Part shown: one piece after another, positions 1 to 8,718 of the stretch
Numbering within the stretch: the stretch's first letter is position 1
How the letters are laid out: every line of letters begins with the position of its first letter
Translations under genes and position numbers: made by a program
Source of the DNA: Niastella sp. OAS944
Lineage (GTDB): Bacteria; Bacteroidota; Bacteroidia; Chitinophagales; Chitinophagaceae
Direction: 5' to 3'
DNA length: 64,000 bases
Assembly: GCA_024809215.1 (NCBI GenBank)
Contig: JANUBW010000014.1
Span: forward strand, 20,337 to 84,336
Notes under the pieces: model-generated
The model's database searches: none
Told to the model about the DNA's origin: nothing
The model's input: only the letters and a program-made list of their open reading frames with translations

Positions 1-500
1 TGCCGAGCTCGCCCGGCAAAGCGGACAAATAAAAAGACCCCGACCGCGAAGCGGGCGAAGGGCCTTTGGGTAATATAAAGCGCTTCTGGATCGGCGAAGC
101 CAATCCAGGTCTCCCTACATACCACCTCGCCGAGCTCGCCCGGCAAAGCGGACAAATAAAAAGACCCCGACCGCGAAGCGGGCGAAGGGCCTTTGGGTAA
201 TATAAAGCGCTTCTGGATCGGCGAGCCAATCCAGGTCTCCCCTATTTAACAGTTCGCCGAAGTCGCCCAACGACGCAGACAAAATGGCCTCGACCGCGAA
301 GCGGGCGAAGGGCCTTTGGGTAATATCAAGCGCTTCTGGATCGGCGTAGCCAATCCAGTTCTCCGCTATTTACCAGCGTGCCGAGCTCGCTCGGCAAAGC
401 GGACAAATAAAAAGACCCCGACCGCGAAGCGGGCGAAGGGCCTTTGGGTAATACAAAGCGGCATTGGATCGGCTTAGCCAATCTAGCTCCCTCCCTATAT
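1..500. repeat. Four-copy tandem hairpin repeat, 124-127 bp unit
   Basis: Four copies start near 2, 129, 256 and 380. Each unit has three potential hairpins: one around GCCGAG...CTCGGC, one with stem CCGC-GAA-GCGG, and one with stem CTGGAT.GGC...GCC.ATCCAG. Loop bases of the third hairpin vary between copies (GAA, GA, GTA, TTA) while the stem is largely kept, which suggests structure is what is conserved. The array begins at the window edge, so more copies may lie to the left. No convincing coding frame runs through it. Could be a non-coding RNA array, a set of terminators or an expanded mobile-element remnant; I do not recognise it. Confidence 0.85.
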
Positions 501-618
501 TTCTGGCAGCAGCCCAGCATGCAGGCGCCATTGGTAATATAAACCAACCTGTTTCTTCCTACCTCCTACGCCTTATTTCTTACTTCACCTCCTTTATACC
601 TATATCATAATTCCATCC

Positions 619-675
619 ATTCTCCATTTATCTTCCATTATATAATGGAGGATGAATGGAAGATGAATGGAGAAT
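619..675. repeat. Inverted repeat with 21-nt arms
   Basis: Left arm 619-639 and right arm 655-675 are reverse complements with one mismatch, separated by 15 nt. It lies in the 500-857 spacer upstream of the sigma factor gene. The rest of that spacer shows only a pyrimidine-rich run near 556-590 that also has a loose 7-bp rhythm, and nothing else I can name. No run of T follows on either strand, so it is not an obvious intrinsic terminator. Confidence 0.75.
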
Positions 676-857
676 CAATGAAAAATTAATGTAAATAAAA
701 ACATACTTCTTACGTCCCACAGAGTAGTTACAGACCGTTCCGGCCAACAAATGGAAGCCTCATCTACACATTTCACCGGTCTGTCTCCTTTTATATATAC
801 ATATCGAATGATTTCGTAAGTTGTAGCCTCAAATTCAAACATTAAACGGCCGTCTTT

Positions 858-1442
858 TTGAACGAACTGGATCTGATACAAAAACTCCGGGAAGGAGACG
901 AACAGGCATTCAAATCATTGGTAACGAACTATCAAGACCTGGTATTCAATACGGCACTGGGTATCGTTCAAAACAGTGAGGATGCTGAAGACGTTGCCCA
1001 GGAAGTATTTATTCAGGTATATCGGTCCATTGACCAGTTCAAAGGCGACGCCCGCCTTTCTACCTGGATCTACCGCATTACCACCACCAAGGCACTCGAC
1101 CATATTCGCAGCCGGAAACGAAAAAAACGCTTTGCCTTCATTACCAGCCTTTTCGGCGCCAATGATGAGCTGGTGCATGAACCCGTTGATTTTCAACACC
1201 CCGGAGTGGCGCTCGACAGAAAGGAACAAGCCGCATTATTGTTCCAAATGATTGCTCAATTACCTGAAAATCAGAAGGTAGCATTTACTTTACACAAAAC
1301 GGAGGAACTTAGTTACCAGGAAATTGCCGACGTTATGCAGTTATCGGTGTCGGCGGTGGAGTCGCTGTTATTCAGGGCCCGGCAGAACCTGCGTAAGCTG
1401 CTGGAAAAATATTATCAACAGAATAATTCACAAGACAAGTAA
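858..1442 (+). CDS. RNA polymerase ECF-type sigma-70 factor
   Basis: A 194-residue ECF sigma factor. Region 2 is visible at residues about 20-85 (NTALGIVQNSEDAEDVAQEV and then FKGDARLSTWIYRI, the -10 recognition part), and region 4 at about 130-185 (LPENQKVAFTLHKTEELSYQ followed by a helix-turn-helix IADVMQLSVSAVESLLFRAR). The linker between them is about 35 residues. The only start available is TTG at 858, because an in-frame stop lies at 843-845. The next two genes follow on the same strand and include a short membrane protein that could be its anti-sigma partner. Family assignment is confident; the stimulus is unknown. Confidence 0.93.
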   Translation: MNELDLIQKLREGDEQAFKSLVTNYQDLVFNTALGIVQNSEDAEDVAQEVFIQVYRSIDQFKGDARLSTWIYRITTTKALDHIRSRKRKKRFAFITSLFGANDELVHEPVDFQHPGVALDRKEQAALLFQMIAQLPENQKVAFTLHKTEELSYQEIADVMQLSVSAVESLLFRARQNLRKLLEKYYQQNNSQDK

Positions 1443-1506
1443 GGCGTTCGAAGGAATTGCGAATTATTAGCGTCAAATGTATAAGTTTACATCGTAAATT
1501 AGATAT

Positions 1507-1845
1507 ATGTCAATCGATTCAAATAACGACTCCCGGATAGATTCGGTGCTGAGTAGCCTGGAGGGTATACAGCGGGCCAAAGCGCCTGACTTTATGTATA
1601 CCCGGTTGAAGGGCAGAATGGAGCAGGAGTTTGACCAGGGCGGCCCACTCGGCCGCTGGCTTACCAGGCCCGTGCTGGCTTTAACGATTGCCGCAATTAT
1701 CTTAATTGCAAACGCCACCACCGTAGTAAAAATGTGGGAGCAAAGCACTCATTCAAATACTAATACAGAATCAGGTCAGTTAGTAGCTGCCGAATACCCG
1801 GCAGGTATTTACCCCGTATATAATGAAAATTCCCTGGAACCATGA
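1507..1845 (+). CDS. Small single-span membrane protein, possible anti-sigma factor
   Basis: 112 residues. The first 55 are polar and would be cytoplasmic, then one transmembrane helix at about 57-75 (RPVLALTIAAIILIANATT), then a short polar periplasmic tail. It is encoded between the ECF sigma gene and the CpxP-like gene and overlaps the latter by four bases (ATGA at 1842), so the two are probably translationally coupled. Position and topology fit a minimal anti-sigma factor, but no zinc-binding HxxxCxxC motif is present, so the role is inferred from context only. Confidence 0.75.
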   Translation: MSIDSNNDSRIDSVLSSLEGIQRAKAPDFMYTRLKGRMEQEFDQGGPLGRWLTRPVLALTIAAIILIANATTVVKMWEQSTHSNTNTESGQLVAAEYPAGIYPVYNENSLEP

Positions 1846-2354
1846 ATAGACCTCCCCGTCAAAAATGGCTGTTGATACTTGTAGCGATCTTACTGTTGAC
1901 CAATATAGCCACTCTTTCCATTTACTGGTTTAAAAAACCCGACCATGAAGGTGGCCCGGGCCGCGATGGTGGCAACCGGGAAAAAAGAATGGGACAATTC
2001 ATGGTTGATCAAATGAAGTTCGATGCTACCCAGGAAGCCGCTTACTGGAAGTTGCGAGACTCTATGATGGTTGTTCAAAAGCCAGTGATGGATTCTATTC
2101 GCAATGCTAAAAAAAGATTCTTCGACCTGTTGAACCAGGCTGAAACAACAGATTCCATACTCGTTGCCCGCAGCAATGAAATAGCCGATCTGCAAAAGAA
2201 ACTCGACATCGCTACATTCCGTCATTTCAAAAACGTACGCGCTATTTGTCGGCCCGATCAATTACAAAAATTCGATACGGTCATTAAAGAGATCGTAAAC
2301 AGAATGACACCATTCCGTAGGAACCGCCAGGGAGACTCTACTTTTAAGAAATAA
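1842..2354 (+). CDS. Periplasmic CpxP/Spy-like heavy-metal sensor protein
   Basis: 170 residues with an N-terminal signal anchor (WLLILVAILLLTNIATLSIY, residues 9-28) and a helical periplasmic domain with regularly spaced charged residues. Proteins of this shape downstream of Bacteroidota ECF sigma/anti-sigma pairs are usually annotated as periplasmic heavy metal sensors (Spy/CpxP fold). Its start codon overlaps the stop of the preceding gene. It probably senses envelope or metal stress with the sigma factor upstream; this is inference from context and fold-like pattern, since the canonical LTxxQ repeats are not clear. Confidence 0.72.
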   Translation: MNRPPRQKWLLILVAILLLTNIATLSIYWFKKPDHEGGPGRDGGNREKRMGQFMVDQMKFDATQEAAYWKLRDSMMVVQKPVMDSIRNAKKRFFDLLNQAETTDSILVARSNEIADLQKKLDIATFRHFKNVRAICRPDQLQKFDTVIKEIVNRMTPFRRNRQGDSTFKK

Positions 2355-2500
2355 ACTAAATCATTTAAGCATTTAGTTCTACCCAAAACCCACTATAGTA
2401 AAGGGTTTCATCAATTCATTTTTACCACGAAAAGGGTATATCGCTATACTTATTTTGGTTGTTACTTTGCCCTATCCTGTAACACACCAAAAAATTGTTT

Positions 2501-3181
2501 ATGCGAACAACCTACCTGATAGCCGGTTTATTCGGCCTGGTTACCAATGCCAGCTTTGGCCAGGACTGCAATGGTTACTACTTCCTGCAACAGAACAAGA
2601 CCATTGAAATGACCATCTACAATAAAAAAGGCAATCCCAATGGCAAGCAGGTGTATACAGTTTCAAATGTTACCAAGAATGGCGGCAACACCACAGCTAC
2701 CGTTAATTCAGAAATGTTCAGTGAAAAAGGAAAATCTATAGCCAAAGGCCATAGCGAAATTGCCTGCACTGGCGGTGTTATGATGGTTGATATGACCATG
2801 CAACTACCGCAAGCGCAACAGGAGCAGTTTGCCAAAGCCGATGTGAAGGCAGAAAAGATCTATATAGAATACCCGAACGATATGAAAGTGGGCGATAAAT
2901 TAAAAGATGCCACTTTAGATATGAACATAGACAACTCTGGCATGAAACAGAACGTAAATATGGTTACCAGCGATCGCACTGTGGCCGGTAAAGAAAGTGT
3001 TACAACAACTGCGGGAACCTGGGAATGTTTCAAGATCACGTATAAAAGCAAGATCACAATAAAAACGATGGGCATTGGAATGCCATTCAACATTGAAGGA
3101 ACAGAATGGTTTGCACCGGGATTCGGCATTGTAAAAACAGAAAGCAAACATGGCGGCACAGCCATTACGGCCATCAAATAA
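2501..3181 (+). CDS. Exported protein of unknown function
   Basis: 226 residues from the ATG at 2501; the frame also opens at a TTG six bases upstream, but the ATG directly precedes a clear signal peptide (MRTTYLIAGLFGLVTNASFG, then Q-D-C). The mature part is beta-rich, with a lysine-rich mid-section and a pattern around residues 155-215 (TTAGTWECFKITYKSKI, then EWFAPGFGIVKTES) that resembles the DUF3108-like beta-barrel proteins common in Bacteroidota. The function is unknown. It ends 26 bases before a strong terminator. Confidence 0.85.
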   Translation: MRTTYLIAGLFGLVTNASFGQDCNGYYFLQQNKTIEMTIYNKKGNPNGKQVYTVSNVTKNGGNTTATVNSEMFSEKGKSIAKGHSEIACTGGVMMVDMTMQLPQAQQEQFAKADVKAEKIYIEYPNDMKVGDKLKDATLDMNIDNSGMKQNVNMVTSDRTVAGKESVTTTAGTWECFKITYKSKITIKTMGIGMPFNIEGTEWFAPGFGIVKTESKHGGTAITAIK

Positions 3182-3206
3182 GTAATATCCTCAGTACGGA
3201 AACCAG

Positions 3207-3230
3207 GTCCCCCTGTATGGGGGACTTTTT
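3207..3230 (+). terminator. Intrinsic terminator after the 2501-3181 gene
   Basis: Perfect 7-bp stem GTCCCCC (3207-3213) with GGGGGAC (3219-3225), a 5-nt loop and a T run at 3226-3230. Confidence 0.85.
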
Positions 3231-3232
3231 AT

Positions 3233-3306
3233 TGGTCAATGGGGAATGGTCAATGGTCAATTCGCCGATCGCGGATTATTCACCATTCACCATTGACGAT
3301 TCACCA
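3233..3306. repeat. Inverted pair of four-word 7-bp arrays (TGGTCAA family)
   Basis: Left array 3233-3260 reads TGGTCAA, TGGGGAA, TGGTCAA, TGGTCAA. The reverse complement of the right array 3279-3306 reads TGGTGAA, TCGTCAA, TGGTGAA, TGGTGAA. Each is exactly 28 bp. The 18-bp core between them contains TCGCCGATCGCGG. Part of the dispersed family described in the findings. Confidence 0.85.
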
Positions 3307-3311
3307 AAAAC

Positions 3312-3341
3312 AAACAGGGCCATAAAAATGGCCCCGTGTTT
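3312..3341 (-). terminator. Terminator of the T9SS surface protein gene
   Basis: On the minus strand AAACACGGGGCCAT pairs with ATGGCCCTGTTT around a TTTT loop, followed by a T-rich tail. It lies 38 bases after the stop of the minus-strand gene at 3379. Confidence 0.75.
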
Positions 3342-3378
3342 ACTTGTGTATGTATGACTTATTATCTCATGTAACTGA

Positions 3379-6300
3379 CTATTGTTTTACCATCTTTAAA
3401 CTATATTTTTTGCCAGCCTGCTGTATGTTTAAGTAATATACTCCGGCAGCAAGCTGTTGCACATTTATCTGCTGCATGTGATTGATGTTTTGTTTATGCA
3501 CAATAATACCGGCTGCATTATAAATTGCCAGCAACGCATTTTGTGTATTATCGGGCAACTGAACGCGGAAGCTTTGCTGAACCGGATTAGGCTGTATGCG
3601 TGCTGTTCCCTGATCAACAGTTTGTACGGTTACAATTTTCGAATAGTTGTATGTACCGTCTTTATCTGTTTGTTTCAGGCGATAATATAATTTCTGATCG
3701 GCAGTAACTGCATCATTGAAACTGTAATGCTGATCAACAACACTATTGTTACTTGCTGCAACCCGGCCTGCTTCTTTAAAGTCAATTCCATTTGCGCTTC
3801 TTTCAACAATAAAGTAAGCGCTGTTCATTTCTGCCGAAGTTCCCCAGGTAAGCGCCACCTTATCACTCTTTTGAGTGGCATTAAAGTATAACCAGGTAAC
3901 AGGCAATGTTCCGGTAACTACGCTGCCACTTAATACAGCACTGGTATTATACACGGGTGCGGTAGTACCATTGTATTCAAATACTTTGTAGTAATATACA
4001 TTACCTGCATTTAAACCGGTTACGGTAACATTGCTTCCGGTGCCTGCAAATACCACATACTCATCGAGCGCAATCTGCGATCCGCTCTTAAATACTGCAT
4101 TGGCAGGATAAACACCCAGGTCGGCAGGCGAAGCCAGCACATTACTTCCTTTCTTTACAACTACCAGGCGGCCCTCGCCATTACCATTGATCCAGTTAAG
4201 CGTCATGCTGGTGGCAGAAGTGGAAGCCACTGCACTGCTTGCAGCAACAGTTGGCGCTGCTGAGGTTGCACCCGTTGTGGCTAATACGCTACTGGTAAGA
4301 TAACGTTGTAACGAACCAGTACCATTGTATTCAAAAACAGTAAGGTGATATGTAGTGGACGGCAACAGGTTGGTAACCGATACGGTATTACCCGTTCCAT
4401 TAAACACCACATACTGATCGCTACCCAGGTTGGTACCGCTGCCAAATGCGCTGTTGGCGGTATAATTTGTAGCATTGGCCGGTGTAAAGGCTACCGCATT
4501 ATTTGCCCGCATTACAACTATGCGGCCGATGCCGTTTCCATTCGTCCATTTAAAAGTTAACTTATTGCCGTCTACTCCCGAAATGATCGGTGCAGAAGCT
4601 GCAACTGTTGGTGTAGTGGCGCCAGGCAAATCGGTGGTGGTAAAGCTGTAAGTACTACCAGGCACCAGGTAGGTAGGCGCTGCAGAACCATTGTACTCCC
4701 ACGCAGATAGATAGTAGGTTGTATTAGGCGCCAGGTTGGTTACCGTAAAGTTTCCGTTGGCCGCGTTTGATTTAAATACAAAATAGTTATCGCTGCTACC
4801 TACCTGGGCAGAACCAAAAGCCGTATTGTGACCTGCATATACCGATACATCCTGTGGCTGCGCATTTACCGGCGCATTGGCCCTCATAAAGAAGATGCGG
4901 GTGCTGCCATTGCCAGCCACATAAGAGATCGTTGCCTGCGCTCCCTGAATGGCCGTTGCATTTAACCCGCTTGTTTGTACAGTTGGCCAGGGATTGGTAG
5001 CCGCGCTACCAGTTAAGTAAGCAGTAGTTAAATAGTCATTTACACCGGCATCGGAAGTATTGTACTCGTACACCGCAAAATGGTAAGTAGCGGCTTTATC
5101 CAAACCTGTTAAATCAAAATAATTACCAGTTCCATCGTATACAACAAACTCTCCCGGGGCCACTTCGGTACCCGTACCAAAAACTGAATTACCGGTATGG
5201 TTGCTGCCATCAAGCGGCTTGTAAGTAACTGCCTGGTCTTTACGTGCTACCACAATTCTTTTGCCGCCATTGCCACTTGTCCATAAGATCCGCATGCGAT
5301 CGCCATCTCTCGATTGTTGCGAGAAGGTAGTAGACGCCGCTGTAGGTTCAAGCGGAACAGAGAAGCTGGTAACGGCCCCTGTTTTATTATAAACAGGATA
5401 GTTGGTACCGTTATAGTCGAATATTGCAATGTGATATGTTTTACCGGCTTTAAGTGAAGCCAGCGAAAATCCAGAGCCATTCATTTGTCCCGCAACTGAA
5501 TAGTTACCAGGTGTTAACTCAGTTCCCTGACCGAAGTTTGAATTTCCCGGGTACAAAACGAGGTCTTGTGGAATGGCGTCAACAGCACTTCCCTCTTTTA
5601 TTATTGCCATATGATAATTGCCACCGCCATTTGTATAACTTACCGAAGCGGTAGAACCGGTAATGTTCTTCACTACCAGGTTAGTGGCTATTGTAGTGGG
5701 TGCAACAGCTGTGATTCTGCTGGCATCAACCGGTGTATTTAAGTAATAGGGAACATTATCGCTGGTAATATCATACTCAATTATGCGGAAGTAATAAACA
5801 GTTGACGGCTCCAGGTTGGTAACTGTAAAACTGCTGGCGCCGCTACTGCCTACCACAAATTCACCGGGTTTAATTTCAGTACCGGAACCGAATGCCGCGC
5901 TGGGCGTATATACCGTGCCGTTTACAGGTAAAGCGGTAACCGGTGCGCCTTTACGGGCTATAAGTATTCTTCTGCTTCCATTACCTATAGATGAATTGGT
6001 GGTAAGCCGGTTGCCTTCGATGCTTCCGAAAAGTAACGTTTGCGTTGGTTTTGTGGGGCCGGTATTGGTAGTTACATTCCAGGTGGCGGCCGGTTTTAAA
6101 TATACGGGGGTGGTATTCCCATTGTACTCAAATGATGCAAAATGATAAGTAGTATTGGGCTCCAGTTTATACACGGTTACGCTTGAACCAGTGCTTTTGT
6201 ATACTGTATAATTGTCGCCATTTATGGCAGTGCTTGTTCCAAACTCACCGTTGTTATATGGCTGGTAAAACTTCAGGTCCTCGGGCTCTGCATTAACCGC

Positions 6301-6837
6301 CGCCGCTTTACGGGCAAATATCAACCGGCCGGCGCCGTTACCATTCTTCCAGCTAAGCTTCACCGAATTACCTATTATTTCAGTGAAAACACCCATACTG
6401 GTTTGAACGTCGGGCGCTATAACAGTAGCCTGACTGCCTGATAGCGGAATTGCCAGGTATTTTGTATTGGTACCAGTGCCATTGTACTCAAACACGGCTA
6501 CATGGTAGGTTGTGCCGGCTTTTAATTTACTTACCGTTGCAGAATTCCAGTTGTTCTTCTGTATCACATATTCGCCGGGGTTAGTAAACTCAGTGCCTGC
6601 CGTACCGAAATTTGAACTGGTAGTATAATCCTTGCCATCTACCGGCAAACCGGTAACTGCGCTTCCTTCCTTTACTACAATAAGGCGATTTGTTCCGTTG
6701 CCTATATCGAAAGCTAAAGAAAAGCTGCCGCCATCGATGGAAGTGAAACGGATGTTACTGGCCGGCACCGTAGGCGTGGTTTGTGCATTAACCAATACAC
6801 TTAATAACAAAAACAGCAGTGTACATATTTGTCTCAT
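3379..6837 (-). CDS. Large T9SS-secreted surface protein with eight FN3-like repeats
   Basis: 1152 residues with a signal peptide (residues 1-18). Eight repeats of about 115-125 residues follow, each with the signature xGNGxxRxxVxRxGxxV, then FGxGTE, then TTYHxxVFEYNG. A non-repeated beta domain (LPVTWLYFNATQKSDKVALT, then SAYFIVERSANGIDF) comes next, and the last about 75 residues form a type IX secretion sorting domain (IQPNPVQQSFRVQL to YSLKMVKQ). The protein should cross the outer membrane by T9SS and be surface-attached or released. Repeats are alike in layout but diverged, so expansion is old. A single-gene unit with its own terminator; a TACATTTG promoter-like box lies 28 bases upstream. 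The ligand is unknown. Confidence 0.92.
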   Translation of the reverse strand: MRQICTLLFLLLSVLVNAQTTPTVPASNIRFTSIDGGSFSLAFDIGNGTNRLIVVKEGSAVTGLPVDGKDYTTSSNFGTAGTEFTNPGEYVIQKNNWNSATVSKLKAGTTYHVAVFEYNGTGTNTKYLAIPLSGSQATVIAPDVQTSMGVFTEIIGNSVKLSWKNGNGAGRLIFARKAAAVNAEPEDLKFYQPYNNGEFGTSTAINGDNYTVYKSTGSSVTVYKLEPNTTYHFASFEYNGNTTPVYLKPAATWNVTTNTGPTKPTQTLLFGSIEGNRLTTNSSIGNGSRRILIARKGAPVTALPVNGTVYTPSAAFGSGTEIKPGEFVVGSSGASSFTVTNLEPSTVYYFRIIEYDITSDNVPYYLNTPVDASRITAVAPTTIATNLVVKNITGSTASVSYTNGGGNYHMAIIKEGSAVDAIPQDLVLYPGNSNFGQGTELTPGNYSVAGQMNGSGFSLASLKAGKTYHIAIFDYNGTNYPVYNKTGAVTSFSVPLEPTAASTTFSQQSRDGDRMRILWTSGNGGKRIVVARKDQAVTYKPLDGSNHTGNSVFGTGTEVAPGEFVVYDGTGNYFDLTGLDKAATYHFAVYEYNTSDAGVNDYLTTAYLTGSAATNPWPTVQTSGLNATAIQGAQATISYVAGNGSTRIFFMRANAPVNAQPQDVSVYAGHNTAFGSAQVGSSDNYFVFKSNAANGNFTVTNLAPNTTYYLSAWEYNGSAAPTYLVPGSTYSFTTTDLPGATTPTVAASAPIISGVDGNKLTFKWTNGNGIGRIVVMRANNAVAFTPANATNYTANSAFGSGTNLGSDQYVVFNGTGNTVSVTNLLPSTTYHLTVFEYNGTGSLQRYLTSSVLATTGATSAAPTVAASSAVASTSATSMTLNWINGNGEGRLVVVKKGSNVLASPADLGVYPANAVFKSGSQIALDEYVVFAGTGSNVTVTGLNAGNVYYYKVFEYNGTTAPVYNTSAVLSGSVVTGTLPVTWLYFNATQKSDKVALTWGTSAEMNSAYFIVERSANGIDFKEAGRVAASNNSVVDQHYSFNDAVTADQKLYYRLKQTDKDGTYNYSKIVTVQTVDQGTARIQPNPVQQSFRVQLPDNTQNALLAIYNAAGIIVHKQNINHMQQINVQQLAAGVYYLNIQQAGKKYSLKMVKQ

Positions 6838-6864
6838 GGGTCAACTATAATTTTATAATGAGAG

Positions 6865-6872
6865 CAAATGTA
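6865..6872 (-). promoter_or_regulatory. Bacteroidota -7 box upstream of the T9SS surface gene
   Basis: TACATTTG on the minus strand matches TAnnTTTG exactly. No clear TTTG about 20 nt upstream was found, so only half the promoter is supported. Confidence 0.45.
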
Positions 6873-6960
6873 GCTGCTGACGGCAGGCGTTATAGAGCCT
6901 TCAACATGGAATGCGGAATTGATGTATTGAATTGTAGGAGGTGGTGATTAGAATGGGAAG

Positions 6961-7199
6961 TGGTGAGTGGTGAGTGGCCTCGCGAATCGTGAAACGGCAA
7001 ACGTGAAACGTGAAAGGGTTCGCGGGCTTTGAGATTAATAATTAATTTGCGGCGCCAAAAAATCGATAGCCGATTGCTCCCGATTTCTATCGGGACCGAT
7101 TACCGGATTATTAGCTTGCTGTTACTTATTAATCACGAGCATAGGACTTTCACGTTTGCCGTTTCACGTTTCACGCCGTTTGCCGTTTACCGTTTTACG
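6961..7199. repeat. Composite element: 7-bp word arrays in inverted orientation (CGTGAAA family)
   Basis: 6961-6977 is a short TGGTGAG array, followed by CTCGCGA at 6979-6985. 6988-7015 reads CGTGAAA, CGGCAAA, CGTGAAA, CGTGAAA. The right arm 7148-7175, reverse-complemented, reads CGTGAAA, CGTGAAA, CGGCAAA, CGTGAAA: the same words in another order. It continues with CGGCAAA, CGGTAAA and CGTAAAA words up to 7199, abutting the rfbD stop codon at 7200. The 132-bp core has no gene. This accounts for the 6838-7199 spacer. Confidence 0.88.
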
Positions 7200-8078
7200 C
7201 TAAGAAAGCAGTTTAATACATTGCACCAAAGACTCTTTCCAATCAGGAATGGTACAATTAAAAGTAGTTCTTATCTTATTGGTATCGAGTAATGAAAATG
7301 AAGGGCGTTTTGCGGGTGTGGGATATTGTTCTGTTGGAATTGGGTTCACCGTGCAGCTACTGCCGGTCAACTCTTTTATTTCTACCGCAAACTGGTGCCA
7401 GCTTATGCGGCCCTGGTTGCTGTAGTGATATATACCTGGCACCCAACTGCCACCTGAAGAAAACTCATTTTCTACCACTATATGCATCATACATTTTGCC
7501 AGATCGGCTGCATAGGTAGGCGCACCAACCTGGTCGCTTACTACATTGATGGCCGGTCGGTCCTGCATCAGCTTCATCATGGTTTTCACAAAGTTCTTAC
7601 CAAATGAAGAATATACCCAGGCCGTTCTAATGATTATAGCTTGCGGATCATACTGCAGGCACAGCTGCTCCCCTTTTAATTTGGAAGCGCCATAAGTATT
7701 TACCGGGTCTGTAGCCGCATCTTCAGTATATGGCACTGGCGACTGACCGTTGAAAACATAATCAGTTGAAATATGAATAAACCGGGTATTATTGGCTTTA
7801 CAGGCAGCTGCAAGTATGCGGGTGCCTTCTGCATTTACCTGGTAGGCAATATCCTGCTCCGACTCAGCTTTATCAACAGCCGTATATGCGGCACAATTTA
7901 TACAATATGCCGGCCGGTGGGCTGCAAACATTTTCTGCACCGCAGCTTCATCGTTCACCGGCATGGTATCATGCGAAGTAAAAATAAACTCAAATGACGG
8001 ATATGATGCCGCCAACACACGTAACTCCTGTCCTACCTGTCCATTGGCGCCGGTCACTATAACAACTGGTTGCGACAT
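7200..8078 (-). CDS. rfbD: dTDP-4-dehydrorhamnose reductase
   Basis: 292 residues, the usual length. Reduces dTDP-4-keto-L-rhamnose to dTDP-L-rhamnose with NAD(P)H in the cytoplasm. The N-terminal Rossmann motif VTGANGQVGQEL (residues 7-18), STDYVFNG near residue 106 and the SDR catalytic pair in TYGASKLKGEQ (Tyr and Lys) are visible. It is the last gene of the nucleotide-sugar operon and follows rfbC by nine bases. Its stop codon abuts a 7-bp word array. Product feeds rhamnose into surface polysaccharide. Confidence 0.95.
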   Translation of the reverse strand: MSQPVVIVTGANGQVGQELRVLAASYPSFEFIFTSHDTMPVNDEAAVQKMFAAHRPAYCINCAAYTAVDKAESEQDIAYQVNAEGTRILAAACKANNTRFIHISTDYVFNGQSPVPYTEDAATDPVNTYGASKLKGEQLCLQYDPQAIIIRTAWVYSSFGKNFVKTMMKLMQDRPAINVVSDQVGAPTYAADLAKCMMHIVVENEFSSGGSWVPGIYHYSNQGRISWHQFAVEIKELTGSSCTVNPIPTEQYPTPAKRPSFSLLDTNKIRTTFNCTIPDWKESLVQCIKLLS

Positions 8079-8087
8079 ACTTTATTA

Positions 8088-8648
8088 TTATCCTTTGTAT
8101 TCAAATGGGTTTACACAATTAGCTATTTGAGGCAATACCAGGTCTTTTTCCGATACAATGGCTTTGTCCATCGGCACCTTCCAGTCGATATTCAACGTGG
8201 GATCGTTGTATATAATGCCATGTTCGCTGGCTTTGCTATAGAACTGATCGCATTTATACATTACTTCGGCCACTTCGCTCAGCACAGAGAAGCCGTGTGC
8301 AAAACCTGCCGGTATAAATAATTGCTTTTTATTGGCAGCCGATAATTCAATTGAGAATACTTTACCAAATGTAGGTGAGCCTTTTCTTATATCAACGGCC
8401 ACATCGAGTATAGTACCTACCAGCGCACGCACCAGTTTTGCCTGGGCAAAGGGCGCCACCTGGTAATGAAGGCCTCTTACCACGCCATATGTTGAGCGGG
8501 ATTGATTATCCTGTACAAATTGGCATATGATACCTGCGCCGCCAAATATTTTCTCGTTATAAGCTTCGTAAAAAAATCCACGACTATCGTCGAACACCAC
8601 TGGTTCAAATACCAACAGATCAGGAATTCCTGTTTCTAAAAAAGGCAT
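8088..8648 (-). CDS. rfbC: dTDP-4-dehydrorhamnose 3,5-epimerase
   Basis: 186 residues, full length for the cupin-fold RmlC family. Epimerises C3 and C5 of dTDP-4-keto-6-deoxyglucose. Motifs seen: RSTYGVVRGLHYQ (residues 50-62, containing the active-site His), VAVDIRKGSPTFGK, and FIPAGFAHGFSVLSE. Located between rfbB and rfbD on the same strand, in pathway order. Confidence 0.96.
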   Translation of the reverse strand: MPFLETGIPDLLVFEPVVFDDSRGFFYEAYNEKIFGGAGIICQFVQDNQSRSTYGVVRGLHYQVAPFAQAKLVRALVGTILDVAVDIRKGSPTFGKVFSIELSAANKKQLFIPAGFAHGFSVLSEVAEVMYKCDQFYSKASEHGIIYNDPTLNIDWKVPMDKAIVSEKDLVLPQIANCVNPFEYKG

Positions 8649-8694
8649 TAGATACTTAAGATTTAAAGTTTTACATTAACAGTGACCTTCAACT

Positions 8695-8718
8695 ATCACA
8701 TTAGCACATTAGCTAATT
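8695..8718. repeat. 8-bp word array overlapping the rfbB stop codon
   Basis: ATCACATT, AGCACATT, AGCTAATT in a row; the last word shares two bases with the stop codon of rfbB (8717-8719). Same word family as 30692-30723, 36128-36151, 44274-44424 and 53447-53478. Confidence 0.8.

Noticed and set aside
326-547. 73-codon minus-strand frame in the tandem hairpin repeats
   Set aside because: It is produced by the repeat unit and is not kept in all copies.
675-881. 68-codon minus-strand frame overlapping the start of the sigma factor gene
   Set aside because: It reads somewhat like a protein, but it is short, overlaps the sigma gene by 24 bases, has no recognised motif, and runs into the inverted repeat. 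Left out as unsupported.
858-2354. Sigma/anti-sigma pair of the FecIR type linked to TonB transport
   Set aside because: The 112-residue membrane protein lacks the FecR domain and no SusC/TonB receptor gene follows.
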